A stretch of 64,000 bases of DNA from an uncultured Muribaculaceae bacterium. Its GTDB lineage: Bacteria; Bacteroidota; Bacteroidia; Bacteroidales; Muribaculaceae. A program made the translations under genes and the position numbers. Numbering within the stretch: the first letter of the stretch is position 1; each line of letters starts with the position of its first letter. The notes below the pieces were generated by a model. That model worked only from the letters and a program-made list of their open reading frames with translations. It made no database searches and had not been told where the DNA came from. The DNA lies in assembly GCA_910583775.1 (NCBI GenBank), contig CAJTYD010000001.1:1-64000 (forward strand), given 5' to 3'. Positions 8,632-18,042 of the stretch are shown here, one piece after another.

Positions 8632-9585
8632 ATGAAAAATATTCTTATCATCGGAGCTACAGGTCAGATAGGTTCTGAGCTCACAATGAAACTTAGGGAG
8701 GCTTATCCCAACGGAGATGTAGTGGCAGGCTATATTCCGGGAGCAGAGCCCAAGGGACGCCTTCTTGAAAGCGGACCCGCTGAAGTCGTCGACATCACGA
8801 ATCCTGCACAGATTGCAGCCGCTGTTGACAAATACAAGGTAGACGCGATCTACAACCTCGCCGCTCTTCTTTCGGCCGTGGCTGAAGCAAAGCCCCAGCT
8901 CGCCTGGAAAATCGGCGTAGGAGGCCTTTACAACACTCTCGAGGTGGCCCGTGAAAAAGGCTGCGCCGTCTTCACTCCCTCAAGCATCGGTTCTTTCGGC
9001 CCCACCACTCCCCATGTAAAGACCCCCCAGGACACGATCCAGCGTCCGGAAACGATTTACGGCGTAACTAAAGTCACCGGAGAAATGCTCTCCGATTACT
9101 ATGCCCGCCGCTTCGGCGTCGACACCCGTTCCGTCCGTTTCCCGGGCCTTATCTCATACGTGGCTCCTCCGGGCGGCGGCACGACAGACTACGCCGTCGA
9201 CATCTATTACTCAGCCGTAAAGGGCGAGGAATTCAAGTGCCCCCTCAAGCCCGGAACATTCATGGACATGATGTATATGCCCGACGCCCTCCGCGCCGCT
9301 GTGGAGATCATGGAGGCCGATCCTTCTAAACTCAAACACCGCAACTCTTTCAACATCGCATCCATGAGCTTCGATCCGGAGATCATCTGCAACAAGATCA
9401 AGGAGTATGTGCCCGACTTCAAGATGACCTACGAGCTCGATCCGCTGCGCCAGAAGATAGCCGACTCATGGCCCGACAGCCTTGACGACTCCTGCGCACG
9501 CGAGGAATGGGGCTGGAAGCCCGAATTTGACCTCGATGCCATGACAAAAGACATGCTTGAGAACCTTCGCAAAAAGCTCCTCTGA
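8632..9585 (+). CDS. L-threonine 3-dehydrogenase, short-chain (epimerase-like) type
   Basis: A 317-residue extended SDR protein. The NAD-binding loop GATGQIG lies at 8-14, the catalytic segment TPSSIGSFG supplies the serine, and Tyr143 and Lys147 form YGVTK. It is predicted to oxidise threonine to 2-amino-3-ketobutyrate with NAD+, feeding kbl, which is transcribed divergently next door. Family and context point to the UDP-galactose-epimerase-like threonine dehydrogenases used by many bacteria in place of the zinc enzyme. The AAS-to-SSI catalytic region and the C-terminal SWPDSLDDS motif resemble that group. A generic NDP-sugar epimerase is the alternative but fits the neighbour less well. Confidence 0.88.
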   Translation: MKNILIIGATGQIGSELTMKLREAYPNGDVVAGYIPGAEPKGRLLESGPAEVVDITNPAQIAAAVDKYKVDAIYNLAALLSAVAEAKPQLAWKIGVGGLYNTLEVAREKGCAVFTPSSIGSFGPTTPHVKTPQDTIQRPETIYGVTKVTGEMLSDYYARRFGVDTRSVRFPGLISYVAPPGGGTTDYAVDIYYSAVKGEEFKCPLKPGTFMDMMYMPDALRAAVEIMEADPSKLKHRNSFNIASMSFDPEIICNKIKEYVPDFKMTYELDPLRQKIADSWPDSLDDSCAREEWGWKPEFDLDAMTKDMLENLRKKLL

Positions 9586-9631
9586 AAAAAACAGGGATAG
9601 AACTTTAGAAGTCCTCCTCATTTAAACCTCA

Positions 9632-9670
9632 AAAGGGCCTGAGATTCAATATCTCGGGCCCTTTGGTTTA
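9632..9670 (+). terminator. Terminator of threonine dehydrogenase gene
   Basis: Stem AAAGGGCCTGAGAT pairs with ATCTCGGGCCCTTT (one mismatch) around a 5-nt loop, followed by a T-rich run. Confidence 0.8.
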
Positions 9671-9712
9671 TTATTTCACATTACTTCCAAAAATATTCGG
9701 GGATACTTTATT

Positions 9713-9760
9713 AAAAAACTAAAAACTTTTTTGTGGTTTTTAGTTTTTTATATAATTTTG
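9713..9760 (+). promoter_or_regulatory. tetR promoter overlapped by a perfect palindromic operator candidate
   Basis: Arms AAAAAACTAAAAAC (9713-9726) and GTTTTTAGTTTTTT (9736-9749) are perfect 14-bp inverted repeats with a 9-bp spacer. TTTG at 9730-9733 and TAATTTTG at 9753-9760 (19-nt spacing) form the promoter. One operator arm therefore lies between the -33 and -7 boxes and the other just upstream of -33. Binding of the TetR dimer would block RNA polymerase, giving autorepression of the efflux operon. The -7 box ends 7 nt before the ATG at 9768, so the message is nearly leaderless. Confidence 0.7.
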
Positions 9761-9767
9761 TTCCATA

Positions 9768-10424
9768 ATGGAAATAACAGACAACACAGAACGCATAAAA
9801 CACAGATTGATAGATGCAATAGTGCCTCTGATCCTTAAGAACGGCCTCAAAGCCACGACCATGGATTATGTGGCCTCATCCCTTTCCATGTCCAAGAGAA
9901 CGCTCTATGAAGTTTTCGACAACAAAAACGACATGCTTAAAGAGGCCATCGAGTGCATTCATCAACGCCATCTGTCTCAGACCATAAGGATTTTTGAGAA
10001 ATCCGGAACCGTCATGGAGGCGTTATACCGCATCCTGAGGGCGACTCAAGCGTCAATGAGAGAAGTATCGGTAGAATTCTTCCGCGACATGGACACTTAC
10101 TGCAAAGACCTTCGCTCAAGCTATGACCAGCAGGCCCACGGATGGAATGAAGGCATGATGAAGGTATTCCGTATCGGAGTGGAACAGGGAGTGTTCAGGG
10201 AAAAAGTGAATTATCCCGTCATGTTGAGAGTGTTTCGCATCCAGATGGAATCACTGAAACGGATGGAGGAGTTCTTCCCTGAAGACGTCAGTCTGCCTGA
10301 AGTTTTCGATGCAATAGCCATCGGCTTTCTGAGAAGCATCGCCTCTCAGAAAGGGATCATGATTCTCGAAGAAATCCAGGACATGGACTTTCCTGAAGAA
10401 TATCCATACTTTTTAACAGACTGA
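9768..10424 (+). CDS. TetR/AcrR family repressor of the adjacent RND efflux operon
   Basis: A 218-residue one-component regulator. The N-terminal helix-turn-helix covers about residues 10-55 (GLKATTMDYVASSLSMSKRTLYEVFDNKNDM), with the typical Tyr-Phe-type recognition helix end replaced by YEVFDNK. The C-terminal ligand-binding domain is helical and diverse, as usual. It is the first gene before the OMF-adaptor-RND genes on the same strand, with a palindrome over its own promoter, so it probably represses itself and the efflux genes until a substrate binds. A 124-nt gap separates it from the OMF gene. Confidence 0.88.
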   Translation: MEITDNTERIKHRLIDAIVPLILKNGLKATTMDYVASSLSMSKRTLYEVFDNKNDMLKEAIECIHQRHLSQTIRIFEKSGTVMEALYRILRATQASMREVSVEFFRDMDTYCKDLRSSYDQQAHGWNEGMMKVFRIGVEQGVFREKVNYPVMLRVFRIQMESLKRMEEFFPEDVSLPEVFDAIAIGFLRSIASQKGIMILEEIQDMDFPEEYPYFLTD

Positions 10425-10548
10425 AAAGGCATTAGCATTTATTAACTTAATATTATATATTTATCACACAATGTCTCCTCATTTCCGTTAAACCAATTCT
10501 TTCTCTTTATATCAAAATAACGGCAAAATATTGAAAACAACAATAACA

Positions 10549-11901
10549 ATGAGATTAGTCAGATCATCACTCACTTTGCTGATGCTTATGCCAGCGATGG
10601 CTTTTGCACAGACACCCAAAGACACTCTCAGACTCTCGAGAGAACAATGTGTGGCGATTTCCCTGCAGGAAAGTCCCACCATTCGTGTCGCCGACATGGA
10701 GGTGAAAAGAATGGATTATTCGAAAAAGGAAGTATTGGCAAACCTTTTCCCAACGATCGATTTTTCAGCATCCTATCAGCGAACCATTGACCTCCAGACC
10801 ATCCGGATGAATATGGGAGGAGAAAGCCAGAACCTCAAGATGGGTTCCGACAACATGTGGAACTTCGGCTTTTCGGCCGCCATGCCTCTCGTCAACGCTG
10901 CTCTCTGGAAATCGATCAATATAAGCGATTCCCAGATTCTTTCCACTCTTGAATCGGCTCGCGCGTCCAGACTCGACATGGTGAACAACGTAAACAAGGC
11001 ATATTATGCATTGCTTCTTGCCATAGCCTCACGCGAAGTGATCCGCCAGAACTATGACGTTGCCAAAATGAACGCCGATATCTTCAGCAAGCAGTTTGAA
11101 CAGGGAACAGCCTCGGAATACGACGTGCTCCGCAGTTCGGTTCAGGTAAAGAACGTCGAGCCTGAACTTCTGCAGGCCGACATTTCCGTCAAGCAATGCC
11201 AGCTGCAGCTGAAGGTGCTCATGGGAATGGATTCCTCCGTCGAGATAATGCCCGACATAACGCTGAAGGATATGCAGCAGGATATGTACGGTCTGGCCCC
11301 GGGTCTCGACCGGTCGATCAACATGAACTCTTCGCTCCGGTCTCTCGATATCCAGACGGAGATGCTTAAGAAGACACTGACCATGCGCAAGTTCGCCTGG
11401 ATACCCACTCTGGCAATAACATATAACATGAACTGGAATGCGCTCAGCAACGGAAACGCGCTCAAGAACCAGACCTTCAATCCCTACAGCAATGTAGGCG
11501 TAGCCCTCCAGATCCCAATTTTCTCCGGAGGCTCGAAATATTATGCCGTAAAACAGGCGCAGGTTCAGTATAACGAAATGAAATTCCAACGCGAGAATCT
11601 GGTAAATTCGCTCAACATGCAGGTAGAGCTGGCCATCGACAACATAAACCGCGAAGTAAAACAGATTTCCACGAGCGAGGAGGGCGTCAGACAGGCGGCG
11701 AAAGCATACCAGATAATGCAAAAAAGTTTCGAAATCGGAGCGGCCACTTATCTTGACCTCCGCGACAGTGAGCTCGCCAACACCCAGGCCCAGCTCGCAT
11801 ATCTGCAGGCCATCTACAATTACCTTGTCTCGACAAGCGAACTTGACCTTCTCCTGGGAAAAGACTTTAATCCTAACTCCACATCTTCAATTGAAAAATA
11901 A
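10549..11901 (+). CDS. TolC-family outer-membrane efflux protein
   Basis: A 450-residue outer-membrane channel subunit of a tripartite RND pump. The start at ATG 10549 leads straight into a signal peptide ending at AMAFA-Q; the upstream TTG at 10531 is a poorer choice. It has the two-repeat OEP architecture: long helices with heptad Ala/Leu/Gln patterns (for example EVIRQNYDVAKMNADIF around residue 160, and the matching C-terminal helix ending in YLDLRDSELANTQAQL). It is followed after 9 nt by the adaptor gene, so it belongs to the tetR-OMF-adaptor-RND operon. Confidence 0.92.
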   Translation: MRLVRSSLTLLMLMPAMAFAQTPKDTLRLSREQCVAISLQESPTIRVADMEVKRMDYSKKEVLANLFPTIDFSASYQRTIDLQTIRMNMGGESQNLKMGSDNMWNFGFSAAMPLVNAALWKSINISDSQILSTLESARASRLDMVNNVNKAYYALLLAIASREVIRQNYDVAKMNADIFSKQFEQGTASEYDVLRSSVQVKNVEPELLQADISVKQCQLQLKVLMGMDSSVEIMPDITLKDMQQDMYGLAPGLDRSINMNSSLRSLDIQTEMLKKTLTMRKFAWIPTLAITYNMNWNALSNGNALKNQTFNPYSNVGVALQIPIFSGGSKYYAVKQAQVQYNEMKFQRENLVNSLNMQVELAIDNINREVKQISTSEEGVRQAAKAYQIMQKSFEIGAATYLDLRDSELANTQAQLAYLQAIYNYLVSTSELDLLLGKDFNPNSTSSIEK

Positions 11902-11910
11902 CCCACAGTC

Positions 11911-12972
11911 ATGAAAAAGAATCCTATAATCTTAACAATCCTTTCTTTCTCCTTGCTCGCCGGCGCCTGTTCCGGATCGGACAGCGACAAGAAAGCCGGG
12001 AAAACAGAGGAAACTCCGCTTGTAAAAGTTGAGACAGTAAGCAACCGCGATGTGAATCAGGTCGGCACATATACAGCCACCGTAGAGCCCGACCTGATAA
12101 ACAATATCTCCGCCTCGGCTCCGAACCGCATCAAACAGATATATGTCGACGAGGGCATGCGGGTTTCGGCAGGACAGAGACTTGTGGTTCTCGATGACGT
12201 CAACACCTCGACCTACGAGCCTCAGGTCGATAACGCCAAGGCAAATCTAAAAAACGTGCAGGTTGACTATAACCGCGCCGTCGAACTCCTTAAAATCGGC
12301 GGAGGCACCAAGCAGCAGGTAGACCAGATGGAGATACAGCTCATCAACGCCAAGAACGCTCTTGCATCGGCCGAGCGCACGCTCCGCAACGTCCGTGAAA
12401 ATACGGTTCTTACCTCACCTATCTCCGGAGTGGTTACGGTCCGCAATTATGATCCGGGCGACATGACCGGATCGCTGCCTATCCTCACAGTAGCGCGCAC
12501 CCAGCCAGTGAAAATCGCGATCAACGTCTCGGAAAGCGAACTCGCCAAAGTCAGACGCGGAATGCCGGCAATCGTGACCTTCGACACTTACGGCGACGAG
12601 ATCTTCAACGGATCCGTAACCTTGGTCTCGCCTACCGTAGACCAGGCCTCGCGCACATTCGGCGTCGAGGTGACGCTGCCGAATTCGGACAACCGTATTC
12701 TTCCCGGAATGTTCGGCCGAGTACAGCTCAGTCTGGGAACGGCCATGCACGTCGTAGTGCCTGACAAAGCGGTTGTGAAACAGCCCGGCTCGGGCAATCA
12801 TTATGTTTATGTGCTTAATCCCGACAACACCGTAAGCTATAATAAAGTCGAACTCGGACAGCGTCTCGGCGACTCATACGAACTTATTTCCGGCGTCGAA
12901 TCCGGTTCTCAGGTAGTGGTTGACGGACAGGCTCGCCTGGCCAACGGCAAAAAGGTTAAGGTCGCAAAATGA
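11911..12972 (+). CDS. RND efflux periplasmic adaptor (membrane fusion lipoprotein)
   Basis: A 353-residue lipoprotein with lipobox LAGAC (Cys near residue 20), anchored to the inner membrane facing the periplasm. It has the HlyD/AcrA domain order: a biotinyl-lipoyl half (DEGMRVSAGQRLVVLDD), an alpha-hairpin with short heptads (about 95-145), the second lipoyl half (LTSPISGVVTVRNYDPGDM), a beta-barrel and a membrane-proximal C-terminus. It links the inner-membrane RND pump to the TolC partner encoded just upstream. There is a 9-nt gap from the OMF gene and a 62-nt gap to the RND gene. Confidence 0.93.
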   Translation: MKKNPIILTILSFSLLAGACSGSDSDKKAGKTEETPLVKVETVSNRDVNQVGTYTATVEPDLINNISASAPNRIKQIYVDEGMRVSAGQRLVVLDDVNTSTYEPQVDNAKANLKNVQVDYNRAVELLKIGGGTKQQVDQMEIQLINAKNALASAERTLRNVRENTVLTSPISGVVTVRNYDPGDMTGSLPILTVARTQPVKIAINVSESELAKVRRGMPAIVTFDTYGDEIFNGSVTLVSPTVDQASRTFGVEVTLPNSDNRILPGMFGRVQLSLGTAMHVVVPDKAVVKQPGSGNHYVYVLNPDNTVSYNKVELGQRLGDSYELISGVESGSQVVVDGQARLANGKKVKVAK

Positions 12973-13034
12973 TCATCAACACATGCCTGAGTCAAAGACT
13001 GTAAAATTTATACGCACTTATTAATTTATATTCA

Positions 13035-16000
13035 ATGAGTCTATACAGTTCAGCGGTTAAACGACCTATCATGACCATGCTCTGCTTTGTCACGGTCATA
13101 ATCCTTGGTCTTTTCTCGCTATCCAAACTTCCTATCGACCTTTATCCGGATATCGACACCAACTCGATCATGGTCATCACCATGTATCCCGGAGCAAGTG
13201 CAAAGGATATAGAGCAGAATGTGACAAAGCCTTTGGAAAATGCCCTCAACTCGGTGGAGCATCTGAAGCACATCACTTCAACATCCCGAGAGAACACGTC
13301 AGTCATCACGCTTGAATTCGAATACGGCTACGATATCGATGTGCTGACAAACGACGTCCGTGACAAACTCGATATGGTGAAATCGTCGCTGCCCGACGAT
13401 TCCGAAAACCCTATCATCTTCAAATTCTCCACCGACATGATTCCTATCTGTCTCCTGTCGGTGCAGGCAGACGAGAGCATGCCCGGACTTTACAAGATTC
13501 TCGACGACAACGTGGCCAATCCTCTGGCACGTGTCGACGGAGTAGGGTCCGTATCGATTTCCGGTGCACCCAAGCGCGAAATTCACGTTTATGTCGATCC
13601 GGCAAGGCTCGAGGCATATAACCTGTCGGTCGAGCAGATTTCGACGGTGATCGGCAACGAGAACCGAAACGTGCCGGGCGGAGCATTCGACATCGGTTCG
13701 AATACATATGCCATGAGAGTGCAGGGGGAGTTCGACGACACTTCACAACTCGCAAGGATTCCGGTGGGAAGCCACGAGGGCAAGACAGTTTACCTCAGCG
13801 ACGTCGCAAAAATCGAAGACAGTCTTGAGGAGCGCACTCAACAGACTTTCATCGATGGCAAAGAGGGAGCCATGATCGTAATCCAGAAGCAGTCGGGTGC
13901 GAATTCCGTCGAGATTTCCAATAAAGTCATGTCGATGCTCCCCTCTCTTCAGAAAAACCTCCCCTCCGATGTGAAGATAGGTGTTATAGTGGATACCTCC
14001 GACAACATCCGCAACACCATTGACGCGCTGGTGGAAACAGTGATGTATGCCCTTCTCTTCGTGATGATTGTCGTCTTCCTCTTCCTCGGGCGCTGGCGCG
14101 CTACGATGATCATCGTCATTACGATTCCGGTATCTCTCATCGCATCCTTCATCTATCTGTTCGCTACAGGAAACACCCTGAACATTGTTTCGCTCTCCGC
14201 CCTTTCGATCTCTATCGGTATGGTGGTCGACGATGCCATAGTGGTCCTTGAGAACGTCACTACCCATATCGAACGAGGAGCCGATCCGAAACAAGCCGCC
14301 GTACACGGCACAAACGAGGTCGCTATCTCGGTGATCGCGTCCACACTGACGCTTATCGCGGTGTTCTTCCCGCTTACTCTCGTAACCGGCATGACCGGCG
14401 TGCTCTTCCGTCAGCTCGGATGGATGGTGACCATCATGATGATTATCTCCACTACCTGCGCGCTTTCGCTCACGCCTATGCTCTGCAGCCAGTGGCTAAG
14501 ACTCCGCGCCAAAGACAAAAAAGGCAAGAAAGCCGAGTCCGGACGCAAGAACTTCTATTCATATATCGAGAAAGGTCTCGACAGATTCGACAATGCCTAT
14601 GCCCGGCTTCTCGGTAAGGTAGTAACGCACCGCGCCGTCACGATTCTTATCTGTCTCGGCATTTTCGTAGGCTCCATATTTCTTATGAAATTTGTAGGAA
14701 CGGAATTCTTCCCGACGCAAGACAACGCACGACTCGGTGTAAACCTTGAGCTTCCGATCGGCGCCCGCGTCGAGAGTGCCGAAGAGGTGACAGCCCGTCT
14801 CGACAGCCTCTGGCGTGCGAAATATCCGGAAATTGCTGTCATGAGCTATACCGTCGGTCCGGCAAGTTCAGACAATACTTTCGCCTCTCTTTCCGATAAC
14901 GGCGCCCATATCATATCGATGAACATTCGTCTTCTTGACCCGGGCGACCGAGACCGCGGAATCCGGGAGATCGCTGATGAAATGCGTAAGGATATAGAGA
15001 CACAGTTCCCGGAATTCAAGAAAGCGCAGGTAATGGTAGGCGGCGGACGAGGATCCGGCATGGGAGGCCAGAGCACGGTAGATTTTGAAGTCTATGGTTA
15101 TGATCTTGAAGATACCGACAGCGTGGCGGCCACCATGGCGCAGATTCTGCGTGGAATCAACGGAACGGCCGACGTGATGATCTCCCGCGCCGATTACCAG
15201 CCGGAATATCAGGTTGACTTCGACCGCGAGAAACTCGCCATGTACGGCATCAACCTCTCTACCGCGGCTTATTATCTGCGTAACCGTATCAACGGCGCCA
15301 CAGCCTCCCAGTTCCGCGAGGATGGCGAGGAATATGACATAAAGGTGATGTATTCTCCCGAACATCGAACCAGCATCGAGGATATCGAGAACATAATTAT
15401 CTATTCCTCCGCCGGACAGGGAATCCGTCTGAAGGAACTCGGAACGGTTGTGGAAAGATTCACGCCGCCTACGATCGAGCGTAAGGACCGCGAGCGTATC
15501 GTGACGGTATCGGCTGTTGTCGACGGAGTCCCGATGAGCCAGGTTATAGCCGATGCGGAGGCAGAAATGGCCGACATACAGCTTCCTTCCGGTGTGACGA
15601 TCCAGATCGCCGGATCATACGAGGACCAGCAGGATTCCTTCTCCGACCTTCTCATGCTGGGAATCCTGATCATCATCCTTGTCTACATCGTGATGGCGGC
15701 CCAGTTCGAGTCGCTGACCTACCCGGGCATCATCATGACATCGCTTCTCTTCGCGTTCTCAGGCGTGTTCCTCATTCTGTGGATCACGGGCCATACGCTG
15801 AACATCATGTCGATGATCGGTGCCATCATGCTTATCGGTATCGTGGTGAAGAACGGTATCGTGCTTATCGACTACATCACCCTTAACCGAGAGAGAGGAA
15901 TGTCGATCCGAAGGGCCGTAATCGACGGTGGCCGTTCGCGTCTGCGTCCTGTCGTGATGACAACACTTACCACCATCCTCGGTATGGTGCCGATGGCTGT

Positions 16001-16196
16001 CGGAACAGGTCAGGGAGCCGAGATGTGGCGTCCGATGGGTACGGCCGTGATCGGCGGTCTTACGTTCTCGACCATTCTGACACTTCTGTTCGTGCCTGTT
16101 CTCTACTGCGTATTCGCAGGTAATGGCGTGAAACGCAACCGCCGTAAGCATTCAAAGCTACTCGCGGCTAAAGCGGCAGAGACAAAAACTGTTTAA
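13035..16196 (+). CDS. RND multidrug efflux transporter (HAE1/AcrB family)
   Basis: A 1053-residue inner-membrane proton antiporter, the standard size. The N-terminal MTMLCFVTVIILGLFSLSKLPIDLYPDID is the family's first transmembrane segment and entry to the porter domain. The proton-relay pair is present in IGMVVDDAIVVLEN (two adjacent Asp in TM4). Two large periplasmic loops and a second TM block with GIVVKNGIVLIDY complete the fold. It exports hydrophobic drugs, detergents or bile-type compounds; the precise substrate is not readable. It is the core of the tetR operon, followed by the small PG0541-type gene after 22 nt. Confidence 0.95.
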   Translation: MSLYSSAVKRPIMTMLCFVTVIILGLFSLSKLPIDLYPDIDTNSIMVITMYPGASAKDIEQNVTKPLENALNSVEHLKHITSTSRENTSVITLEFEYGYDIDVLTNDVRDKLDMVKSSLPDDSENPIIFKFSTDMIPICLLSVQADESMPGLYKILDDNVANPLARVDGVGSVSISGAPKREIHVYVDPARLEAYNLSVEQISTVIGNENRNVPGGAFDIGSNTYAMRVQGEFDDTSQLARIPVGSHEGKTVYLSDVAKIEDSLEERTQQTFIDGKEGAMIVIQKQSGANSVEISNKVMSMLPSLQKNLPSDVKIGVIVDTSDNIRNTIDALVETVMYALLFVMIVVFLFLGRWRATMIIVITIPVSLIASFIYLFATGNTLNIVSLSALSISIGMVVDDAIVVLENVTTHIERGADPKQAAVHGTNEVAISVIASTLTLIAVFFPLTLVTGMTGVLFRQLGWMVTIMMIISTTCALSLTPMLCSQWLRLRAKDKKGKKAESGRKNFYSYIEKGLDRFDNAYARLLGKVVTHRAVTILICLGIFVGSIFLMKFVGTEFFPTQDNARLGVNLELPIGARVESAEEVTARLDSLWRAKYPEIAVMSYTVGPASSDNTFASLSDNGAHIISMNIRLLDPGDRDRGIREIADEMRKDIETQFPEFKKAQVMVGGGRGSGMGGQSTVDFEVYGYDLEDTDSVAATMAQILRGINGTADVMISRADYQPEYQVDFDREKLAMYGINLSTAAYYLRNRINGATASQFREDGEEYDIKVMYSPEHRTSIEDIENIIIYSSAGQGIRLKELGTVVERFTPPTIERKDRERIVTVSAVVDGVPMSQVIADAEAEMADIQLPSGVTIQIAGSYEDQQDSFSDLLMLGILIIILVYIVMAAQFESLTYPGIIMTSLLFAFSGVFLILWITGHTLNIMSMIGAIMLIGIVVKNGIVLIDYITLNRERGMSIRRAVIDGGRSRLRPVVMTTLTTILGMVPMAVGTGQGAEMWRPMGTAVIGGLTFSTILTLLFVPVLYCVFAGNGVKRNRRKHSKLLAAKAAETKTV

Positions 16197-16218
16197 TCCG
16201 TTTTAAAGACGATTTTAT

Positions 16219-16512
16219 ATGAAAGCAATATTCATATCATACGATCAGGCCCATCACGAGGCCATCATCGACGCGCTCGACCGCACCTCCTGCCGCGGAT
16301 TCACAGCCTTCGGAGAAGTGCAGGGCCGAGGCAGCAAGACTGGAGAGCCTCACTACGGCTCCCATGCCTGGCCTTCGCTTGCACAGGCGATAATCACATT
16401 TGTCGATGACGACCGTGAGGAGATTCTCCTCAAACGTCTTCGTGATCTCGATCTGGAGAAGCCGAAACTCGGCCTCCGTGCCTTCGTCTGGCCCATAACC
16501 AACCAGATCTGA
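16219..16512 (+). CDS. PG0541 family transporter-associated protein
   Basis: A 97-residue protein found in Bacteroidota directly behind RND pump genes; the family is named after the Porphyromonas gingivalis PG0541 gene. The sequence has a ferredoxin-like/P-II-like look: ISYDQAHHEAIIDALD at the start, then GRGSKTGEPHYGSHAWP and a central acidic VDDDREE. A regulatory or assembly role with the pump is suggested by its constant position, but is not proven. It is the last gene of the efflux operon, followed by a strong terminator at 16547. Confidence 0.88.
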   Translation: MKAIFISYDQAHHEAIIDALDRTSCRGFTAFGEVQGRGSKTGEPHYGSHAWPSLAQAIITFVDDDREEILLKRLRDLDLEKPKLGLRAFVWPITNQI

Positions 16513-16546
16513 CATTACTCGCTTAAATTAGATACCTTTATAAAGG

Positions 16547-16585
16547 ATGCACAGAAGAGACCGGATCTCCTCTGTGCATTTTTAC
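16547..16585 (+). terminator. Terminator of the RND efflux operon
   Basis: A 14-bp stem with one mismatch (ATGCACAGAAGAGA / TCTCCTCTGTGCAT) and a 5-nt loop, followed by TTTTTACTTT. Confidence 0.85.
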
Positions 16586-16677
16586 TTTCTTTAATATTAA
16601 ATAAGACTAAATAAGACAATTTTTTAGTCCAGTCGGATATTTAATCGTAATTTTATCCCGTTCAAATATCTGACTTT

Positions 16678-18027
16678 ATGCTTCGTTTTGTATTTTTCAC
16701 ATTGCTGACTCTCTTCCTGGTGCTTAAGGCCGAGGGGAAAGGACGAATCACTGTTGTCGCAGACTCCACAACCCACTCCTGTCTTTCCGGGGCCACCATA
16801 TTCGACAGAAAAGGAAACGCAATCGGCGTCAGTGACAAAAGAGGCAGGGTGCCCGCTTTGTCTGCCGACCGCTATCCCATTGTGGTCAGATATCTTGGGT
16901 TCAAGGAAAAATCGATCCCCTCGATCGATATCGACACAGTGTTTCTACAGGAAAGTTTCGCAGATTTGCCAGAACTCGTGATCGAGACTCGGCGACATAA
17001 AGTGATCCATGTCCTCGCATACATGAGAGAATATTCCAACCTGACCTCATATACGGATACGGTGTTTCTATTCAGGGAAAAGATGATCGACTACATCCTG
17101 GTTCCTGACCAGAAAATTAAATTCAAGGGATGGTCAAATCCAAGAGTCCTTTCCAGCAAGTCTTACTATCGTTTCACCGATAATAAGGGACTTGACAGTG
17201 TAAGTGACGTCAGCAATCATAATTTTTCATGGTCAGACTGGATTGGCATCCCCGATCCGATACCTTTTCCAAAATCTTTAAGAAAGATTGAAAACGGGAC
17301 AGATACTCTGAAAGGGAAATACAGTCCTACAGAGACCTGGACCAAGAAAAAAGACCGTGTTTCCGTTGACATAAACGTTCTGGCTGATGCAGCAAGCCGG
17401 AAATGGGTGCCGAAATTCTACGGATTCTACAAGAAGGAGATTGACTACGATAAATTTAACGTAAGGTATAATTATGACAATGTTCTGACCGACACCTTGT
17501 CTCCTCTCGACATCTCCGGCTATTCATTCAATATAGAATCCGGAGGAAGAGGCCATAATATGTTCCGGTTCAACAAATATGACGAACCTTACTATGTAAG
17601 CACATACGCAGAGGTCTATATAATGGACAAGGAATACATCACCTTGAAAGAGGCGAAGAAATGGGATAACAGAAACTTCAAAAACAAAGATATCGACATC
17701 TATGAAGCGGCCGAGGCTCCTCCCCTACAGCCAGATATAAGGAATCTTGTGGCGCGGGTCGACGGCATAGATCATGAAAAAATCAGACTTGACCAGGCCC
17801 CTGACCGACGTTTGATAAGCCACAATCTCGGCAAACAGAATTTTTCACTTGGAAACCGCGTACTTACGCTGATAAAAGACCTTACAGGAATCACTCTTTA
17901 CAAATCACGGAAGAACATGAAAAAGAGATGGTCTGACTTCAAGAAATCACGCTCCGGCAATGTCAAGCCAATCGAAAGGCTCGACACCGTTAAGAATCCG
18001 GACAAGATCCAAGAAAAAAACCGTTAG
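16678..18027 (+). CDS. Secreted hypothetical protein with an N-terminal carboxypeptidase-regulatory-like domain
   Basis: A 449-residue exported protein (signal about residues 1-20, ending KAEGKG). Residues about 22-100 fit a CarboxypepD_reg-like beta-sandwich: a DSTTHSCLSGATIFD strand pattern, GVSDKRGRV turn, YPIVVRYLGFKEKS, and an IETRRHK end. These are the hallmarks of the domain that precedes many Bacteroidota surface proteins. The remaining 350 residues have no family I recognise. It is not a TonB receptor (no plug or barrel length). It stands alone, with a short convergent gap to the PNPOx-like gene downstream. Confidence 0.7.
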   Translation: MLRFVFFTLLTLFLVLKAEGKGRITVVADSTTHSCLSGATIFDRKGNAIGVSDKRGRVPALSADRYPIVVRYLGFKEKSIPSIDIDTVFLQESFADLPELVIETRRHKVIHVLAYMREYSNLTSYTDTVFLFREKMIDYILVPDQKIKFKGWSNPRVLSSKSYYRFTDNKGLDSVSDVSNHNFSWSDWIGIPDPIPFPKSLRKIENGTDTLKGKYSPTETWTKKKDRVSVDINVLADAASRKWVPKFYGFYKKEIDYDKFNVRYNYDNVLTDTLSPLDISGYSFNIESGGRGHNMFRFNKYDEPYYVSTYAEVYIMDKEYITLKEAKKWDNRNFKNKDIDIYEAAEAPPLQPDIRNLVARVDGIDHEKIRLDQAPDRRLISHNLGKQNFSLGNRVLTLIKDLTGITLYKSRKNMKKRWSDFKKSRSGNVKPIERLDTVKNPDKIQEKNR

Positions 18028-18042
18028 AAAACAGTGTCGCCG

